This document shows positions 24,639-35,500 of a stretch of 64,000 nucleotides of DNA, piece by piece. The notes under the pieces were generated by a model. That model ran no database searches. It was not told the DNA's origin and saw nothing but the letters and a program-made list of their open reading frames with translations. The stretch is from positions 1 to 64,000 of the forward strand of contig WQBJ01000016.1 in the NCBI GenBank assembly GCA_013032095.1, given 5' to 3'. How positions within the stretch are numbered: position 1 is the first letter of the stretch; each line of letters starts with the position of its first letter. Source of the stretch: Ruegeria atlantica. GTDB lineage: Bacteria; Pseudomonadota; Alphaproteobacteria; Rhodobacterales; Rhodobacteraceae. A program made the position numbers and the translations under genes.

Positions 24639-26723
24639 TCATGCCGATGCCCTCCGGGCGCGGGTCAGGCGCAGCGCGCCCAAAGCCATCAGGACTATCA
24701 ACCCAAAGATCGTTTGCGGCTCGGGTGTAGATGATCCGCTGAACGCGGTTTTTGGATAGGCCCCGGCGCCCACGCCTGCCACCTGTGGCAGGGCCACCGG
24801 TGCGGTTTCGGCTGGCACGTCGCCGACATTCACAGCCTGTTTCGACACCGCGACAAAAGATGTGAAGCGTGTCTGAAGATTGAACTGCAGTCCAAGATCG
24901 GTGATCTGCGCCTCAAGCTTTTGCGGATCAGCGGTCTGCACTGCCATGGCGCGGTCGAGGTCCGCGATTTTGGTGCGCGCCCAAGTTAAGGGGATCGCGG
25001 CACCCTGATGCTGCCCGTCTTCGGACGTTGGTGTTGTAGGCAAGATCGGTGACAGAGGCATCTGCGCTTTGCCCCCCTGGACCAGACCGTTGATCGTGAT
25101 ATCGCTGGGTCCGCCCCCTTCGTACCGGGCTAAAATCCGGATTGAGCCGCCGTCAAACAGGTCAGAAATGCGCCGTGGCACCATCTCGGTGACTTTCAAC
25201 CCACCCCAGTCGACAGATATATCTGTCAACACCGGTGACTTCAGATCCCGTGCCAGCATGTCGGCGACGTCCGAGGCACGCTGGGTGGGATCAACATACC
25301 GAGCATAGCCGCGGCCTTCTTCGGCCATTGCGTCCAGAAGATAGCGGTTTACCGCAGTACCCACTCCAAAGGCATAGATACGCGCATCACCGATTTGCCG
25401 TCGGATCGTGCGCAACACACGAGATTCTTGACCGATGTAGCCATCACTTAGGAAAACGACGATGCGCAACGTATCCGCGGGTTGCCGTGTCGCAAAGGCA
25501 TGGCGCATTGCATTGTCGATTTCAGTTCCGCCCCCGGCCTGAAGGCCGCGCACATATTGCACACCGGACCGGATGTTGCTGCGCGTGGCTGGGACGGCTT
25601 GGGATGCGAATTCGGACGCGCCCGAGGAAAAGCGGATCACACGGAAGTAATCTTCGGGGCGCAGGTCCTGCAAGGCGGCTTCCATAAACCGTTTACTGGC
25701 ATCCAGAGGCGCACCGCCCATCGACCCCGAAGTGTCCAGCACAAAGACCAATTCTCGAGCGATAAACTGATCCTTTTGCGGGATCTTTGGCGGTTCGATC
25801 AGCAGCGACACAAAGCCCCCGCGCTCATCGTGGTGGGCCAGCACCCCAGCCGTTGTCTGATCACCTCCAAGCTCATAGCGCAGAACCAAATCGCGGTTGT
25901 CGATGACACGCCCGCCCTGAAAGGTTGCTCTGGTCAGGCCCTCGGCCTGTTGGATATTCAGGTCATGCGTTGCACTTGTTAGGTTTGAGACGGGCACACC
26001 GGCCTGCAGGCTCAAATCCAGCGAAACCCGTGTGGAATCAATAGCATCGGGATTCGTCAGGCGCGGTACAGGCGGGTAGTCTGGCAATTCCGAGACCTGC
26101 CAACCATTTACTTGGCTTACTGTTGCGGGTGTCTGACTTTCTTCGGTAAAATCCGCCTGTGCGATTTCCCCGGACAGTCTATCAAATCCCACCGTGCCCT
26201 GATAGCGCGGCCCAACGACCAGCGGCAGTACCAACTCATAGGCACCGTCGACCTTTGGCACGGACTGCACATAGCTGAGCGTCACGGTAATCGGTTGCCC
26301 CGGCATTAAATTGGCGACGTTCTGCGTGAACATATTGGGACGGTGCTGGGTCAGAAGGGCTGCGGCTTTGCCCTCTTGTTTCGCGGCCTCAAAGGTTTGT
26401 TCGGCCTCGTGCTTTTGTTGAATCTGTGCCTCAACCACTTCGTCGCCCACCTGCATCTGCATCGCGTAGACAGCGGCCTTTTGGTTGAGCGGGAATAGAT
26501 ATTCCGCAGACATCGGATCGTCCGAGGGGTTCACGAACACCTGCCGCACCTGGACGGTTGCCATATCGCCCTGAATATCAACGGAAAGGTCCGATTTCAG
26601 CAGTGGCAGATCCAGTTGCCCGGCTGCTCCGCTGCCGATCAAACGACCTGCGATCTCATCGTCTGGCTGAGCGTAAACAGCCCCAGGCAATAGCAGAAAG
26701 AGAAAAGCAATTTGGCGTATCAT
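24639..26723 (-). CDS. VIT/vWA-domain surface protein with PEP-CTERM-like sorting tail
   Basis: ATG 26723 overlaps the exosortase stop (ATGA) and opens a signal peptide 'MIRQIAFLFLLLPGAVYAQ'; the longer frame upstream only shadows the exosortase gene. The 694-residue product has a VIT domain (about 40-170; 'VFVNPSDDPMSAEYLFPLN'), then a von Willebrand A domain from about 325 with an intact metal site (D330-x-S332-x-S334 in 'VLDTSGSMGG'). The C-terminus has the three-part sorting signal: 'TPEPQT', a hydrophobic helix 'IFGLIVLMALGAL' and basic 'RLTRARRASA'. It matches the layout of marine proteobacterial sortase targets. It is expected to be processed by the adjacent exosortase and retained at the cell surface or outer membrane. 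Confidence 0.9.
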   Translation of the reverse strand: MIRQIAFLFLLLPGAVYAQPDDEIAGRLIGSGAAGQLDLPLLKSDLSVDIQGDMATVQVRQVFVNPSDDPMSAEYLFPLNQKAAVYAMQMQVGDEVVEAQIQQKHEAEQTFEAAKQEGKAAALLTQHRPNMFTQNVANLMPGQPITVTLSYVQSVPKVDGAYELVLPLVVGPRYQGTVGFDRLSGEIAQADFTEESQTPATVSQVNGWQVSELPDYPPVPRLTNPDAIDSTRVSLDLSLQAGVPVSNLTSATHDLNIQQAEGLTRATFQGGRVIDNRDLVLRYELGGDQTTAGVLAHHDERGGFVSLLIEPPKIPQKDQFIARELVFVLDTSGSMGGAPLDASKRFMEAALQDLRPEDYFRVIRFSSGASEFASQAVPATRSNIRSGVQYVRGLQAGGGTEIDNAMRHAFATRQPADTLRIVVFLSDGYIGQESRVLRTIRRQIGDARIYAFGVGTAVNRYLLDAMAEEGRGYARYVDPTQRASDVADMLARDLKSPVLTDISVDWGGLKVTEMVPRRISDLFDGGSIRILARYEGGGPSDITINGLVQGGKAQMPLSPILPTTPTSEDGQHQGAAIPLTWARTKIADLDRAMAVQTADPQKLEAQITDLGLQFNLQTRFTSFVAVSKQAVNVGDVPAETAPVALPQVAGVGAGAYPKTAFSGSSTPEPQTIFGLIVLMALGALRLTRARRASA

Positions 26724-28174
26724 ATGTCCGTTCCTTTGATGGTGTAAATGTCCAGAGCTGAAATCACAGCAGCGTCGAGTTGGGCGCGCAGTTTCGTGTC
26801 TAAGGCCCATGGGGTGATCCTTTGCACGCTGCTCCAGGTGCCGCTGGCCCCGTTCAACCAGCGCCAGATCGCTTCGCCGACGCTGGGTGTGACTTGTCCG
26901 GTTTGTGAAACGTAGCTGACCGCAACCAGCCATTGGTCCCCGCCTGGGCCGATGGCCCGGTAGTAGGCGCTGGGAACGCTGTCATAGCGTGTGCCCAGAA
27001 ACCGAACCTTGTATCCAAGGCCCCGCAGACAGATTTCAGGTGCATGGAGATGCCGCAGCGGAGCGCGCGTGCTGACAACGTTCAATCCCAGCGGGCCAAA
27101 CTGAGCCTTCTGCGCCTGTCCGCCATAAGCTTCGAAATATTGAGCTTCCATCTCTGTCAGGGGCACGGGCTGCGCCAGATGACCTTGGATCTGTGCGGGC
27201 AGGTTCGGTGCTACTACACGACCGGAAACATCCACTGGGTTTGCCTTTAGAGACACGATGGCAATACTGCCGATCAAGCAAGTAATCCCCGTCAGTGGCT
27301 TGATGGGTTTCGGCAGAACAGCCGACTGGGCCAAAAGGCAGCTTTCACGTGGCCCCGCACTGCGGGGCCGATACAACAGCGCAAATGGCGCAATTGTAAG
27401 GCCAAGCGTCACCAACCCGATGAGGCTGTGCCACGGCTCGGCCATAACATCCAGATCACGTGCAAGCCCAATCGCCAGAAGCGAAATACGCAGGCTATTG
27501 CCCAAGGTAGCGCATCCGATCACGGCTAACAGGCTAAATCCGCCCACATACCAGTGCGGACGCATGACCGCATTTTGGGTGACCACAAAGGCCAGCGACA
27601 GCAAAAGCCCCGAGGCTCCGGAACAGGGCAAGTCGACCAGAATGTCCTTCTGCTCAAACGTGATGCGCACCCCGTCGCAGACCACATTCGAGAACAGGGC
27701 GCTGAGCATGTGACAGGACAATTCCGCCGAAACCATCTGCAGCGGAAACCCAAGCGTGCGCTGCAAAACCACTTCGGCCGGCAGAGAAAACAGGAACAGC
27801 GTGGCCATCCAGAATGGCGAAAGCGCAAAAGGACGCTGATTGAGCCGCAATAGTCCTACGAGAGCAAAAACATCCAATGCAAGAGCAAGGGCACTAAGGA
27901 TATTTACGGCCATAACCTGTCCCAAAAACCGGATTAAAGCCGCCAACAGCAGCAGGGCAAGCGCAGGTATCTGAGAGCGCGTGTCTTTCGGACGGCCGCT
28001 CAGCAAGCTCATCCCGGCCAGCCCTACAATCAGCAGAACATAGATATACCCGTAAGACCCATAAGCCGGGCTAAGCCAGCTTCGAACAAGCCAAGCCAAA
28101 GGCTGTGCGGCCAGAACTGCGGAGGCAATCGCAAGAGCGCACCATGCCAGAGTATCTGCTGTTAAATGCTTCAT
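26720..28174 (-). CDS. Exosortase (dedicated to VIT/vWA protein) fused to EpsI-like C-terminal domain
   Basis: ATG 28174 starts 'MKHLTADTLAWCALAI'; a TTG at 28216 would add 14 residues. The 484-residue integral membrane protein has about eight helices and the exosortase catalytic set: C184 in 'VDLPCSGASGLL', R229 in 'LGNSLRISLLA' and H249 in 'PWHSLIGLV'. After about residue 290 a periplasmic EpsI-like domain follows ('VSTRAPLRHLHAPEICLRG'). The enzyme should cut PEP-CTERM tails and transfer the protein. Only one target is encoded next to it. I recall a subgroup called exosortase T with this type of partner, but I cannot verify membership here. It is the first gene of the five-domain unit read on the minus strand. 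Confidence 0.9.
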   Translation of the reverse strand: MKHLTADTLAWCALAIASAVLAAQPLAWLVRSWLSPAYGSYGYIYVLLIVGLAGMSLLSGRPKDTRSQIPALALLLLAALIRFLGQVMAVNILSALALALDVFALVGLLRLNQRPFALSPFWMATLFLFSLPAEVVLQRTLGFPLQMVSAELSCHMLSALFSNVVCDGVRITFEQKDILVDLPCSGASGLLLSLAFVVTQNAVMRPHWYVGGFSLLAVIGCATLGNSLRISLLAIGLARDLDVMAEPWHSLIGLVTLGLTIAPFALLYRPRSAGPRESCLLAQSAVLPKPIKPLTGITCLIGSIAIVSLKANPVDVSGRVVAPNLPAQIQGHLAQPVPLTEMEAQYFEAYGGQAQKAQFGPLGLNVVSTRAPLRHLHAPEICLRGLGYKVRFLGTRYDSVPSAYYRAIGPGGDQWLVAVSYVSQTGQVTPSVGEAIWRWLNGASGTWSSVQRITPWALDTKLRAQLDAAVISALDIYTIKGTDI

Positions 28175-29207
28175 GCAGCCAGATGTGACCGGCGAATGCG
28201 CAATTCTTCTGCTCAAGGTGTGCAGATTTTGATGAGGAAATTCTAGGTCAGGACCTCGACGCCACCGTTTTCAAGGCTCTATCACGAGGGAATGGCATCG
28301 GCCTCTCGGCTAGTAAACCCTCCCATATCGTAGATGAATTTTCTCGGCGACGAGAAGTGCCAAGGTATTCACTCAGGCTCAGGACTCATAACCAGCAGAT
28401 ACCGGCTGCGCATATTGTATCGGCGCTTGTTGTAGAGGACATTGGTTCTACGTTGCGTCCGGCATGGAACGCAGAGCCTTCGTCATTCAATACATCTCTG
28501 ACCAAATCCGCGTAATAGTCGCAATACCCGAGAACCATTCAACATCCCGCAGGCTGCATTCCTAAGGCGCGTTTTGCCTTCGCAAACCGTTGCGATTGAA
28601 GAAGATAAACTCACTCAAGAGCCGTCTGTACGGCTGGCAACTAGAAAAGTTCAGACACGTTCCCGGCTATTTTTTGAACCATAATGTACGCGGTCGACAT
28701 GGCACCAATGGGTCATGAGCCCAGAATGCGTAATCCGACTCGGGTGCCGAAGTGGTGAGGAAAAGCGAAGGCCTGACGTCAAAAATTTGAAAAATACACA
28801 GAAATCCCACTCACGCTCCGTTTGCAGAGGAGCGTCTTCGATCACTGGGCCACGTCTCCGCTGGCTGGAACATCCGAGCCTGTGACCCGGATGTAGGGGG
28901 ATTTTCTGCACCCATTCATTTTGTGGTATGTATCTCGTCCGCGACATCAAAGCGACCTACTCGGAACTTCTGTCGGTTGGAATTTGCCCGACTGTAAGCG
29001 GCGCTTCTGCACAACTTTCTCTGAGTTTAGACACCGCTATTCAGCCCATTTCTTGCAGTCTTTTCACAGAAAACTTGCCAAGCACACGAGCTTTAAGGCA
29101 TATTTGCATGGATTTATTAGCTTTAAGTTGAATATTTCATTGAGGCACAAACCGAGCGGTGGGCGCGCGGCGCTCTGTACTTATCCTTTGGGGGAAGGAA
29201 GTTTGGT
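28175..29207. other. Long gene-poor interval between exosortase unit and fecR gene
   Basis: About 1 kb without a gene I can support. The only open frames (about 100 codons at 28651-28950 minus and 28921-29220 plus) have odd composition and no matching ribosome-binding site. A short inverted repeat ACGCTCC-N9-GGAGCGT lies at 28813-28835. The left end must hold the exosortase promoter and the right end that of the FecR-domain gene. Confidence 0.5.
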
Positions 29208-30203
29208 TTGGCCTGGTTAAAATCGTTTTTCGTTGTTTGTTGTGTTTTGCTTCTGCCTTCACAGGTATTGGCCAACATAGGGAAAGTCATTGGTGTAAAA
29301 CAGGGCGCTGAAGTTACGCGCGCGGGAAAATCCCAACCATTGAAGAGCGGAATGCAGGTGGAATCCGGCGACTCCATTTCCACTGACCGCACCGGTTTGG
29401 TTCAATTGATTTTCGCCGACGAAACCAAGATTGCAATTGGCCCAAACGCACGCATGACGCTGGACGTGACCATGCTTCGAGGTAATCGAAAAGCCAAAAG
29501 CTTTGCGGTACAGGCCCTGGGCGGCAGTTTCCGGTTCATTTCTGGAAAAAGCAAAAAGCGGGCCTATTCCATAAAGACACCAACGGCGACCATGGCCGTG
29601 AGAGGTACGACCTTTGATATTTGGGTCGTACCAGGCACGCAAAGCGCCATGCTGGTTTTGGAAGGACGTGTAGAAATGTGCGGTATAGGCGGCGGTTGCA
29701 GGGAAACCGGACGCCAATGCAGCCTGTATGCGACCACAAAAAACAATAACATCGGACGCCCGGTCGATCAGGAGAGTTATGAGAAAGCGTTGAAGAACGG
29801 ATTTCCCTTCGCTCAATCCCAAGAACAACTGCTGACACCTTTGCGCGTGGAGTTTTCAGGATGTGGCGAGGACGCTGTGCCTCCGCCACAAAGATCGGAA
29901 GCCCGAGTCTCCGACCCCGATCGGCCTGAACGAAGCGCGGCCTCGGAAGCGAGGAGTGAGCCTCCCGCAACCGGCACAGGCAATGGCGGTAATATTGGCG
30001 GAAGCACCGACAGCGGCAACGGCAATGGCGGCAATATCGGTGCCAGCAGCGGCAGTGGAGACGGTCGCGGCGGTTCGATTGGGGGCGGCTCAGGCAGCGG
30101 CGGCCCAGGTAGTGGCGGTACGATCGGCGATGGCTCAGGTGGATTTGGGGGTGGGCCCGGCAGTGGCGGTACCGACGGTAACGGTGGCAATAGCGGAGGC
30201 TAA
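29208..30203 (+). CDS. Exported FecR-domain protein with Gly/Ser-rich tail
   Basis: TTG 29208 has an excellent GGGGGAAGGAAG upstream and opens a signal peptide ('LKSFFVVCCVLLLPSQVLA', cleavage near residue 22). The 331-residue protein has a FecR domain at about residues 35-160 ('GDSISTDRTGLVQLIFAD', 'TPTATMAVRGTTFDIWV'), then three Cys near 158-172 and a low-complexity tail (about 255-331) of Gly-Ser-Asn repeats such as 'GGNIGGSTDSGNGNGG'. In bacteria, exported FecR-domain proteins often pair with CHASE2-cyclases as here (gene at 30310). It probably acts in the periplasm as the sensor's partner rather than in iron transport, since no TonB receptor or FecI is near. Confidence 0.8.
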   Translation: MAWLKSFFVVCCVLLLPSQVLANIGKVIGVKQGAEVTRAGKSQPLKSGMQVESGDSISTDRTGLVQLIFADETKIAIGPNARMTLDVTMLRGNRKAKSFAVQALGGSFRFISGKSKKRAYSIKTPTATMAVRGTTFDIWVVPGTQSAMLVLEGRVEMCGIGGGCRETGRQCSLYATTKNNNIGRPVDQESYEKALKNGFPFAQSQEQLLTPLRVEFSGCGEDAVPPPQRSEARVSDPDRPERSAASEARSEPPATGTGNGGNIGGSTDSGNGNGGNIGASSGSGDGRGGSIGGGSGSGGPGSGGTIGDGSGGFGGGPGSGGTDGNGGNSGG

Positions 30204-30309
30204 AGAAAAAATGCCCCGTGACAAAAATTGAGTTCGGGCGATGTCGTGGCAACATCCGAATAGCACGTACTATGTCCGGCAAGGGTGACCGCGGCGATCG
30301 GAGGCAAAC

Positions 30310-32544
30310 GTGACCGGGAAGCCCAAAGAGCGAATAGGGCGACGACGGGCTTTTCAGCTTGTGGGGCTGGGGCTGATTTTGTTCGGGTGCTTTATCAGAG
30401 CTCTTGATCCTTACCCGGTAAGGATGACGCGGCTGATCTATTTCGACATTCTGCAACGCCTGTCGCCGCGGGAGTATAACCCGGACCTGCCGGTGCGTGT
30501 TGTTGATATTGACGAACAGTCGCTGGCTAATTGGGGCCAATGGCCTTGGCCCCGCACCCTAGTGGCGCAATTGGTAAAAAACCTGGGCGAATATGGGGCC
30601 GCTGCCATCGCTTTCGACATGCTGTTCATCGAACCCGACAGATTCTCTCCCTCTCGGTTGCTAAGTGATCCGGCGCTCGCAGGTATCCTCACGGCCGAGC
30701 GTAACGCGGAAAAGTTGGACAACGACGTCTCATTCGGGCTTGAGATTGCAAATTGGCCGGTCGTTCTGGGTGCCGCAGCGCGACCTTCGCACGAAGACAG
30801 GCCCGTCACACCGTTGGCGGGCATAATTGAGATCGGCGAAGCGCCAACGGCCGGGCTGGTCACCGTCCCCAACTGGACACCGCCTGCTCCTCCGCTGGAT
30901 CGATCCGCTGCTGGTATCGGCGGTGTCAATGTCTCGCCGTTGGGTGGGATGGGAATCATACGCCGGGTGCCCGTCCTTTGGGGCGGCCCAGACGGGACCC
31001 TACCGGGCCTGGGGATCGAAGCGCTCAGGGTCGCCTTGGGCGAGCCTATTATCATAGCCGAGGGCTCACAGGACGAGGCGGGCATCATGCTCGCGGTTGA
31101 GGTCGGTGATTTCCGGCTGCCAACCACGGAAAACGGAGAAGTCTGGGTCAGATACAGGCGTGACAACCCAAACCTGTATTTGTCCGCGGATGGAATAATG
31201 CAGCCACCGGACAACCCCAATCTGCGCACAGAAATCGAGGGCCGGATCATTCTGGTCGGCACCTCTGCTGCGGGCTTGTTCGACATGCACCAGACAGCTT
31301 TGGGCGAATCCGTTCCAGGCGTGTCGATCCACGCACAGCTTTTGGAACAGATTCTGACAGGAGAAATGCTGAGCCGGTCGGACGTAACCGCCGCGCTTGA
31401 GTTGTTGTCTTTCGTAAGTTTGGGGTTAGTGGTCACGGTCGTCATGTCCCGATTTGGTGCGGTCGCGTCATTCGTGGCGGGCGGTGTTTCGGCAGCGATT
31501 GTTCTTGGCGTCAGTTGGTTGGCCTTCCAGAACCAACTGGTTCTGTTCGACGTCACATTCCCACTCTTGGGTGGTATGGCCAATTTCGGCCTGTTGGCGG
31601 GTTATCTGTTCATTTCAACCGAGCGCGAAAAACGCGTAATCCGACAGGTTTTTTCACATTATGTCGCGCCTGAGATTTTGGATGAAATGGAGAGGTCAGG
31701 GCATCAGCTGAAACTGGGCGGTGAGACACAGGAAATCACCGTTATGTTCTCGGACATCAGGGGCTTTACCCCCTTGTCCGAGTCCGTGTCGGCCACCGAC
31801 CTGGTTGCCTTGCTGAACCAGCTATTTTCGAAGATCGGTGACCAGATATTGCAGGAAAGAGGCACCATCGACAAATTCATCGGCGACGCGGTCATGGCCT
31901 TTTGGAACGCTCCGGTGCCTGTTGCAGACCACCCGTGCCGCGCTGCATTGGCTGCATTGTTGATGCGGAGGGCGCTGGTGGATTTCAACGCCTCGGACGT
32001 CATGAAAGGCAGGCCACCAATTGCGCTGGCGACGGGTTGTGCAACCGGGCGTGCCTGCGTTGGCAATATCGGCTCGAAAAGCCGGTTCAACTACACCGTT
32101 ATCGGTGACGTGGTGAATGTCGCTGCGCGGATCGAACAAAGCTGCCGCCATGTCGATTATGATATTCTCGTATCTTGTTCGGTCTACGAGAATACCAAGA
32201 ATGACATGGCCATGCTCGAAGCTGGTTTTGTCGAACTCAAGGGCAGAACTGATCTGGAACCAGTCTATGTGCTGGTTGGCAACCAAGAGATGTTGGCCAC
32301 ACCTGCATTCCATAAGCTGGAGGCAACGCACAAAACGTTGATTACTGCCATTCGCAACCGCCAACCGCACGAACAGATCGAAGATATCTGCGTCGACTGC
32401 GTGGCCCAGGCGCAACATATCGAACCCGGCTTGCAGAGGTTTTACTATGCCCTGTCCAGTCGCGCAGCGGATTTCCGGTCCGACACCCAGTCAAACCAAC
32501 TGGTGTTCAGCCATCAAGAGCAGGAAAGAAAACCGTCTGCCTAA
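30310..32544 (+). CDS. CHASE2-domain class III adenylate/guanylate cyclase
   Basis: GTG 30310 with GGAGG 7 bases upstream gives 744 residues. After an N-terminal helix (about 14-30) comes an extracytoplasmic CHASE2 sensor (about 40-335), then three transmembrane helices (about 350-440) and a class III cyclase domain (about 470-640). Catalytic residues are intact: metal Asp residues in 'VMFSDIRGFT' and 'FIGDAVMAFW', base-selecting Lys in 'TIDKFIGD', and transition-state Asn/Arg in 'GDVVNVAARIEQ'. Lys suggests ATP as substrate. The C-terminal 90 residues are uncharacterised. It is a predicted operon with the FecR-domain gene and converges on another cyclase gene. Confidence 0.9.
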   Translation: MTGKPKERIGRRRAFQLVGLGLILFGCFIRALDPYPVRMTRLIYFDILQRLSPREYNPDLPVRVVDIDEQSLANWGQWPWPRTLVAQLVKNLGEYGAAAIAFDMLFIEPDRFSPSRLLSDPALAGILTAERNAEKLDNDVSFGLEIANWPVVLGAAARPSHEDRPVTPLAGIIEIGEAPTAGLVTVPNWTPPAPPLDRSAAGIGGVNVSPLGGMGIIRRVPVLWGGPDGTLPGLGIEALRVALGEPIIIAEGSQDEAGIMLAVEVGDFRLPTTENGEVWVRYRRDNPNLYLSADGIMQPPDNPNLRTEIEGRIILVGTSAAGLFDMHQTALGESVPGVSIHAQLLEQILTGEMLSRSDVTAALELLSFVSLGLVVTVVMSRFGAVASFVAGGVSAAIVLGVSWLAFQNQLVLFDVTFPLLGGMANFGLLAGYLFISTEREKRVIRQVFSHYVAPEILDEMERSGHQLKLGGETQEITVMFSDIRGFTPLSESVSATDLVALLNQLFSKIGDQILQERGTIDKFIGDAVMAFWNAPVPVADHPCRAALAALLMRRALVDFNASDVMKGRPPIALATGCATGRACVGNIGSKSRFNYTVIGDVVNVAARIEQSCRHVDYDILVSCSVYENTKNDMAMLEAGFVELKGRTDLEPVYVLVGNQEMLATPAFHKLEATHKTLITAIRNRQPHEQIEDICVDCVAQAQHIEPGLQRFYYALSSRAADFRSDTQSNQLVFSHQEQERKPSA

Positions 32545-32551
32545 TTGAGTG

Positions 32552-32572
32552 GCCCACATGCAGACAGTGGGC
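32552..32572. terminator. Hairpin between convergent cyclase genes
   Basis: GCCCAC-N9-GTGGGC (32552-32572) lies in the 34-bp gap between the two convergent cyclase genes and could terminate from both sides. Short stem and no T-run, so only a candidate. Confidence 0.4.
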
Positions 32573-32578
32573 GCACCG

Positions 32579-35500
32579 CTAGGCCAACTCGGCCAGAGCT
32601 GTGTCGATACGCGTCAGCATAGGTGATCTCCCCGCAGTTTCCACGATGACGCGGGCTCTGCTCAGGTGATCAATAGCTTGCGCCTTTTTCTTCTTGGCTT
32701 TGTAAAGCAGTCCGATGATCATATCGCAGCGCGCAATGTAATGCCCTTTGGGGTCAAATTGCGGGTTACTGCGCACCTGCTCGACCATGGAGATCAACTT
32801 TTTCCGGCCAAATAGCATCACCCAAAGTATTGATCGGAAATTTCGTAGCAGAACCCGCAGAGATCCGCCCCCTTCGCCGGTCAGGATGGCTAGATACACC
32901 TCACACAGAAACAGGCGCGCCCAATCAGCCGACACCTGTGTGCCTTCGTTAGTACGCTTTTGAATAGCCCCCTCAATCTGCTGCAGCCCGGCTGCAATCT
33001 GACCGTTCAGCGCATAGGCCACTCCCAACATCGTCGCTGGCCCAAACGTGAACAGCGCCCAGCCTTTTTCTGTACAAGACGCAATGTGGCCCTGAACCAC
33101 CTCTAGCGCGCCGGGTTTCTCAAGCGGCACCATGGCGCCCACTCGTGCCGCCTCGGCAATCGCCAGCTCGAATTCGACGCGCGAGGCTGCCCGGGCTTTC
33201 TCTGCCATTTGCAGCGCCAGTTCATAGTCATCCGTCACCATTGCGATCAGCGCCTTCATCGCGGTGCCATAGCCCAAGGCGCGCGGATCGTTCTTGGTTT
33301 CACCCAGCGCAATCATCCGATCCGACGTTGCATGAGCGCGGGCGACCCGGCCTCGAGTCAGTTCATTCCATCCGACCGTGGCAAGATAGAAATTGTGGAT
33401 ATAGGCATCGTCTATCTTGTCCAACTCGGCTTCGGCCTCGCGTTTTTTAGCCTCGAAGCGATCATTGTCGATTGGCGCATGATAGATTGAAACCGAAAGC
33501 TCATTCACCAAGGCATAGGCTTTTGAAGTCGGGTCTTTCAGGCGGTCGGCCATGTCTGTCAGCTCTTGCTGAACCCAATGTGCTTCGTAGTACTTTCCGT
33601 TGCACACCAGACACGACACGTAGTGATGCAAGAACAGGGCGTGGTCTTGACTGTCGCCCGCCTTGTGCAGGACCGGACGCACGGTGTCGGCAAGGTCAAT
33701 AATTGTCCTGACCCGCAATGAGATGTTGGAACACTGCGCGAAACTGGCCACGAACCCGGCGAATTCCGCCTCTGTGGCGCAGCTTGGGTCGGCTTGATAC
33801 AGCTCTAGCGCAGTCACGAAATACCGGTTCGCCTCGTCCAGAGAATAAATGCCCAGGCATTTCTCCCCTGCCATGGTACTGTAGCGAAACGCCTGGTCCG
33901 CGCGATCCGACTGACCGTAGTGATAGGCCAAGACCTCGGCGGCTTCTTGTAGCCGGTTGGCGTTGCGCAGCACCAAAGCGTCTGCAATCGCCAGATGCAG
34001 CTCGGACCGACGCGAAGTGACAAGGCTCTGATAAACTGAGTCCCGTAGCATCGCGTGTTTGAAGATGTAGTCCGACGAGTTCGGCTCGCGATACAGAACA
34101 TCATGCGTTTGTAACCGTTGCAAAGCCGCACCGGTAAGATCAGCGCTCTCAACAATTTGGGACAATAAACCTGGATCAAAACGGCGGCCAATGACCGCTG
34201 CAGCCTGAAGCAAGGCGCGATCATCGGGCTCCAATCGCTCTATTCTGGCCGTCAGTAGGCTGCGCATCGTTACCGGTAACCCACTTTCGCTGATATCCGC
34301 CTCGATTTGAGCATTACCATTCTCGACACGCAGTATTTCCCGATCCAGCAGAAAACTTAGGATTTCTTCGCCAAATAGCGGGTTTCCGCCCGCACGGTCG
34401 GCTAACTGTTCCGCCAACCCATCAGGCAGAGCATCCACGCCTAGACGGTTTTGCGCTAAAGTCGAAAACTCCTGAATCTTTAATGGCTCCAGCGCCAAGG
34501 TTGAAACCCCGGCCTTGCCCAGCCAGCCCGGTGTGTATTCCGGACGCCGTGTCTGGACAATCAAGAGATTCGAAAGACCTGGCTCTTTGATCATCGCCGC
34601 CAAAAGCTCTGCCGAAGCGCTGTCTATCCAATGGCCATCCTCGATCAACAATAAAACGAGGTCACGTATGCATTTCTGCTTTAACAAAGCTATCAGCAAC
34701 TCGCGCGTACGAAGGCCTGTAAGAACACCGTCCAGCCCCTCCAATGCATCCTGAGGCGGAGTCAGCCCCAGCAGATTCATCATCAGGCCCAGATTCTGCT
34801 GAGACAACAACCCGTAAATCTTCAGGCCTGCCTCCAGTTTCACCTGCACCCGCAGCGGGTTATCGGCATCGCCTATGCGAAAGGATTTTCGGACGATTTC
34901 GAGGAACGGCAGGAACGGAACCTGCTGGCCACCGGTAAAGCAATACCCCTTCAACACGGAAACATGATCCGCAGGCAGGCGGCGGAGAAACTCGAACACA
35001 AGGCGTGTTTTCCCCAACCCTGGCTCGGCCACCATATCAATCACGGACCGAGCGATTTTTGACCGTTCCAGCGCAGCGGACAGTGTGCTCAGTTCCTCCA
35101 TGCGACCCACATATCTGCTTAGCCCCTGCGCAACCGAGGCATCAAACCGGGAGGACTCTGGTTGAATGCCCTGCAGTTGCCACAGTTTCTGTGGGGTGGA
35201 TAAGCCCTTGATCTGATGTTCGCCGAAAAATGCAAGGTCCGTCACCCACTCGACCAAGCTCCGGGTCGTATGGCAGATCAGGCTGCCCCCCGACGGAGCA
35301 AGGTTTTCCAGACGCGCCGCCAGATTCACCGTGCTTCCAACGGCCGTGGTTTGACTGCCCTCGCCCTGCACCGCGGCCATCAACACCGTGCCCGAACTGA
35401 TCCCGACCCTTACCTTGGGACGCACACCAAATCGTGCTTCCATATCATCGGCAGAGGCATCAAAGGCCGCATGGATCGACATCGCAGCCCGACAGGCCCG

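Noticed and set aside
24639..26933. 70-residue N-terminal extension of the VIT/vWA protein
   Set aside because: It would read through the end of the exosortase gene, and the signal peptide at 26723 marks the real start.
28651..29220. Two overlapping frames of about 99 codons on opposite strands
   Set aside because: No ribosome-binding site, atypical composition and no family resemblance; best treated as non-coding.
29990..30200. Repeated GGC/GGT-rich units that could suggest a repeat array or CRISPR
   Set aside because: The units are in frame, of variable length and encode a Gly-Ser-Asn tail; there are no spacers of constant size.
29536..30540. 334-codon frame antisense to the FecR gene
   Set aside because: Rich in His, Arg and Cys, a shadow of the Gly-rich repeat codons on the other strand.
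30438..31583. 381-codon frame antisense to the CHASE2 cyclase
   Set aside because: Shadow frame of a strong gene; Ser/Pro/Thr-rich without any domain.
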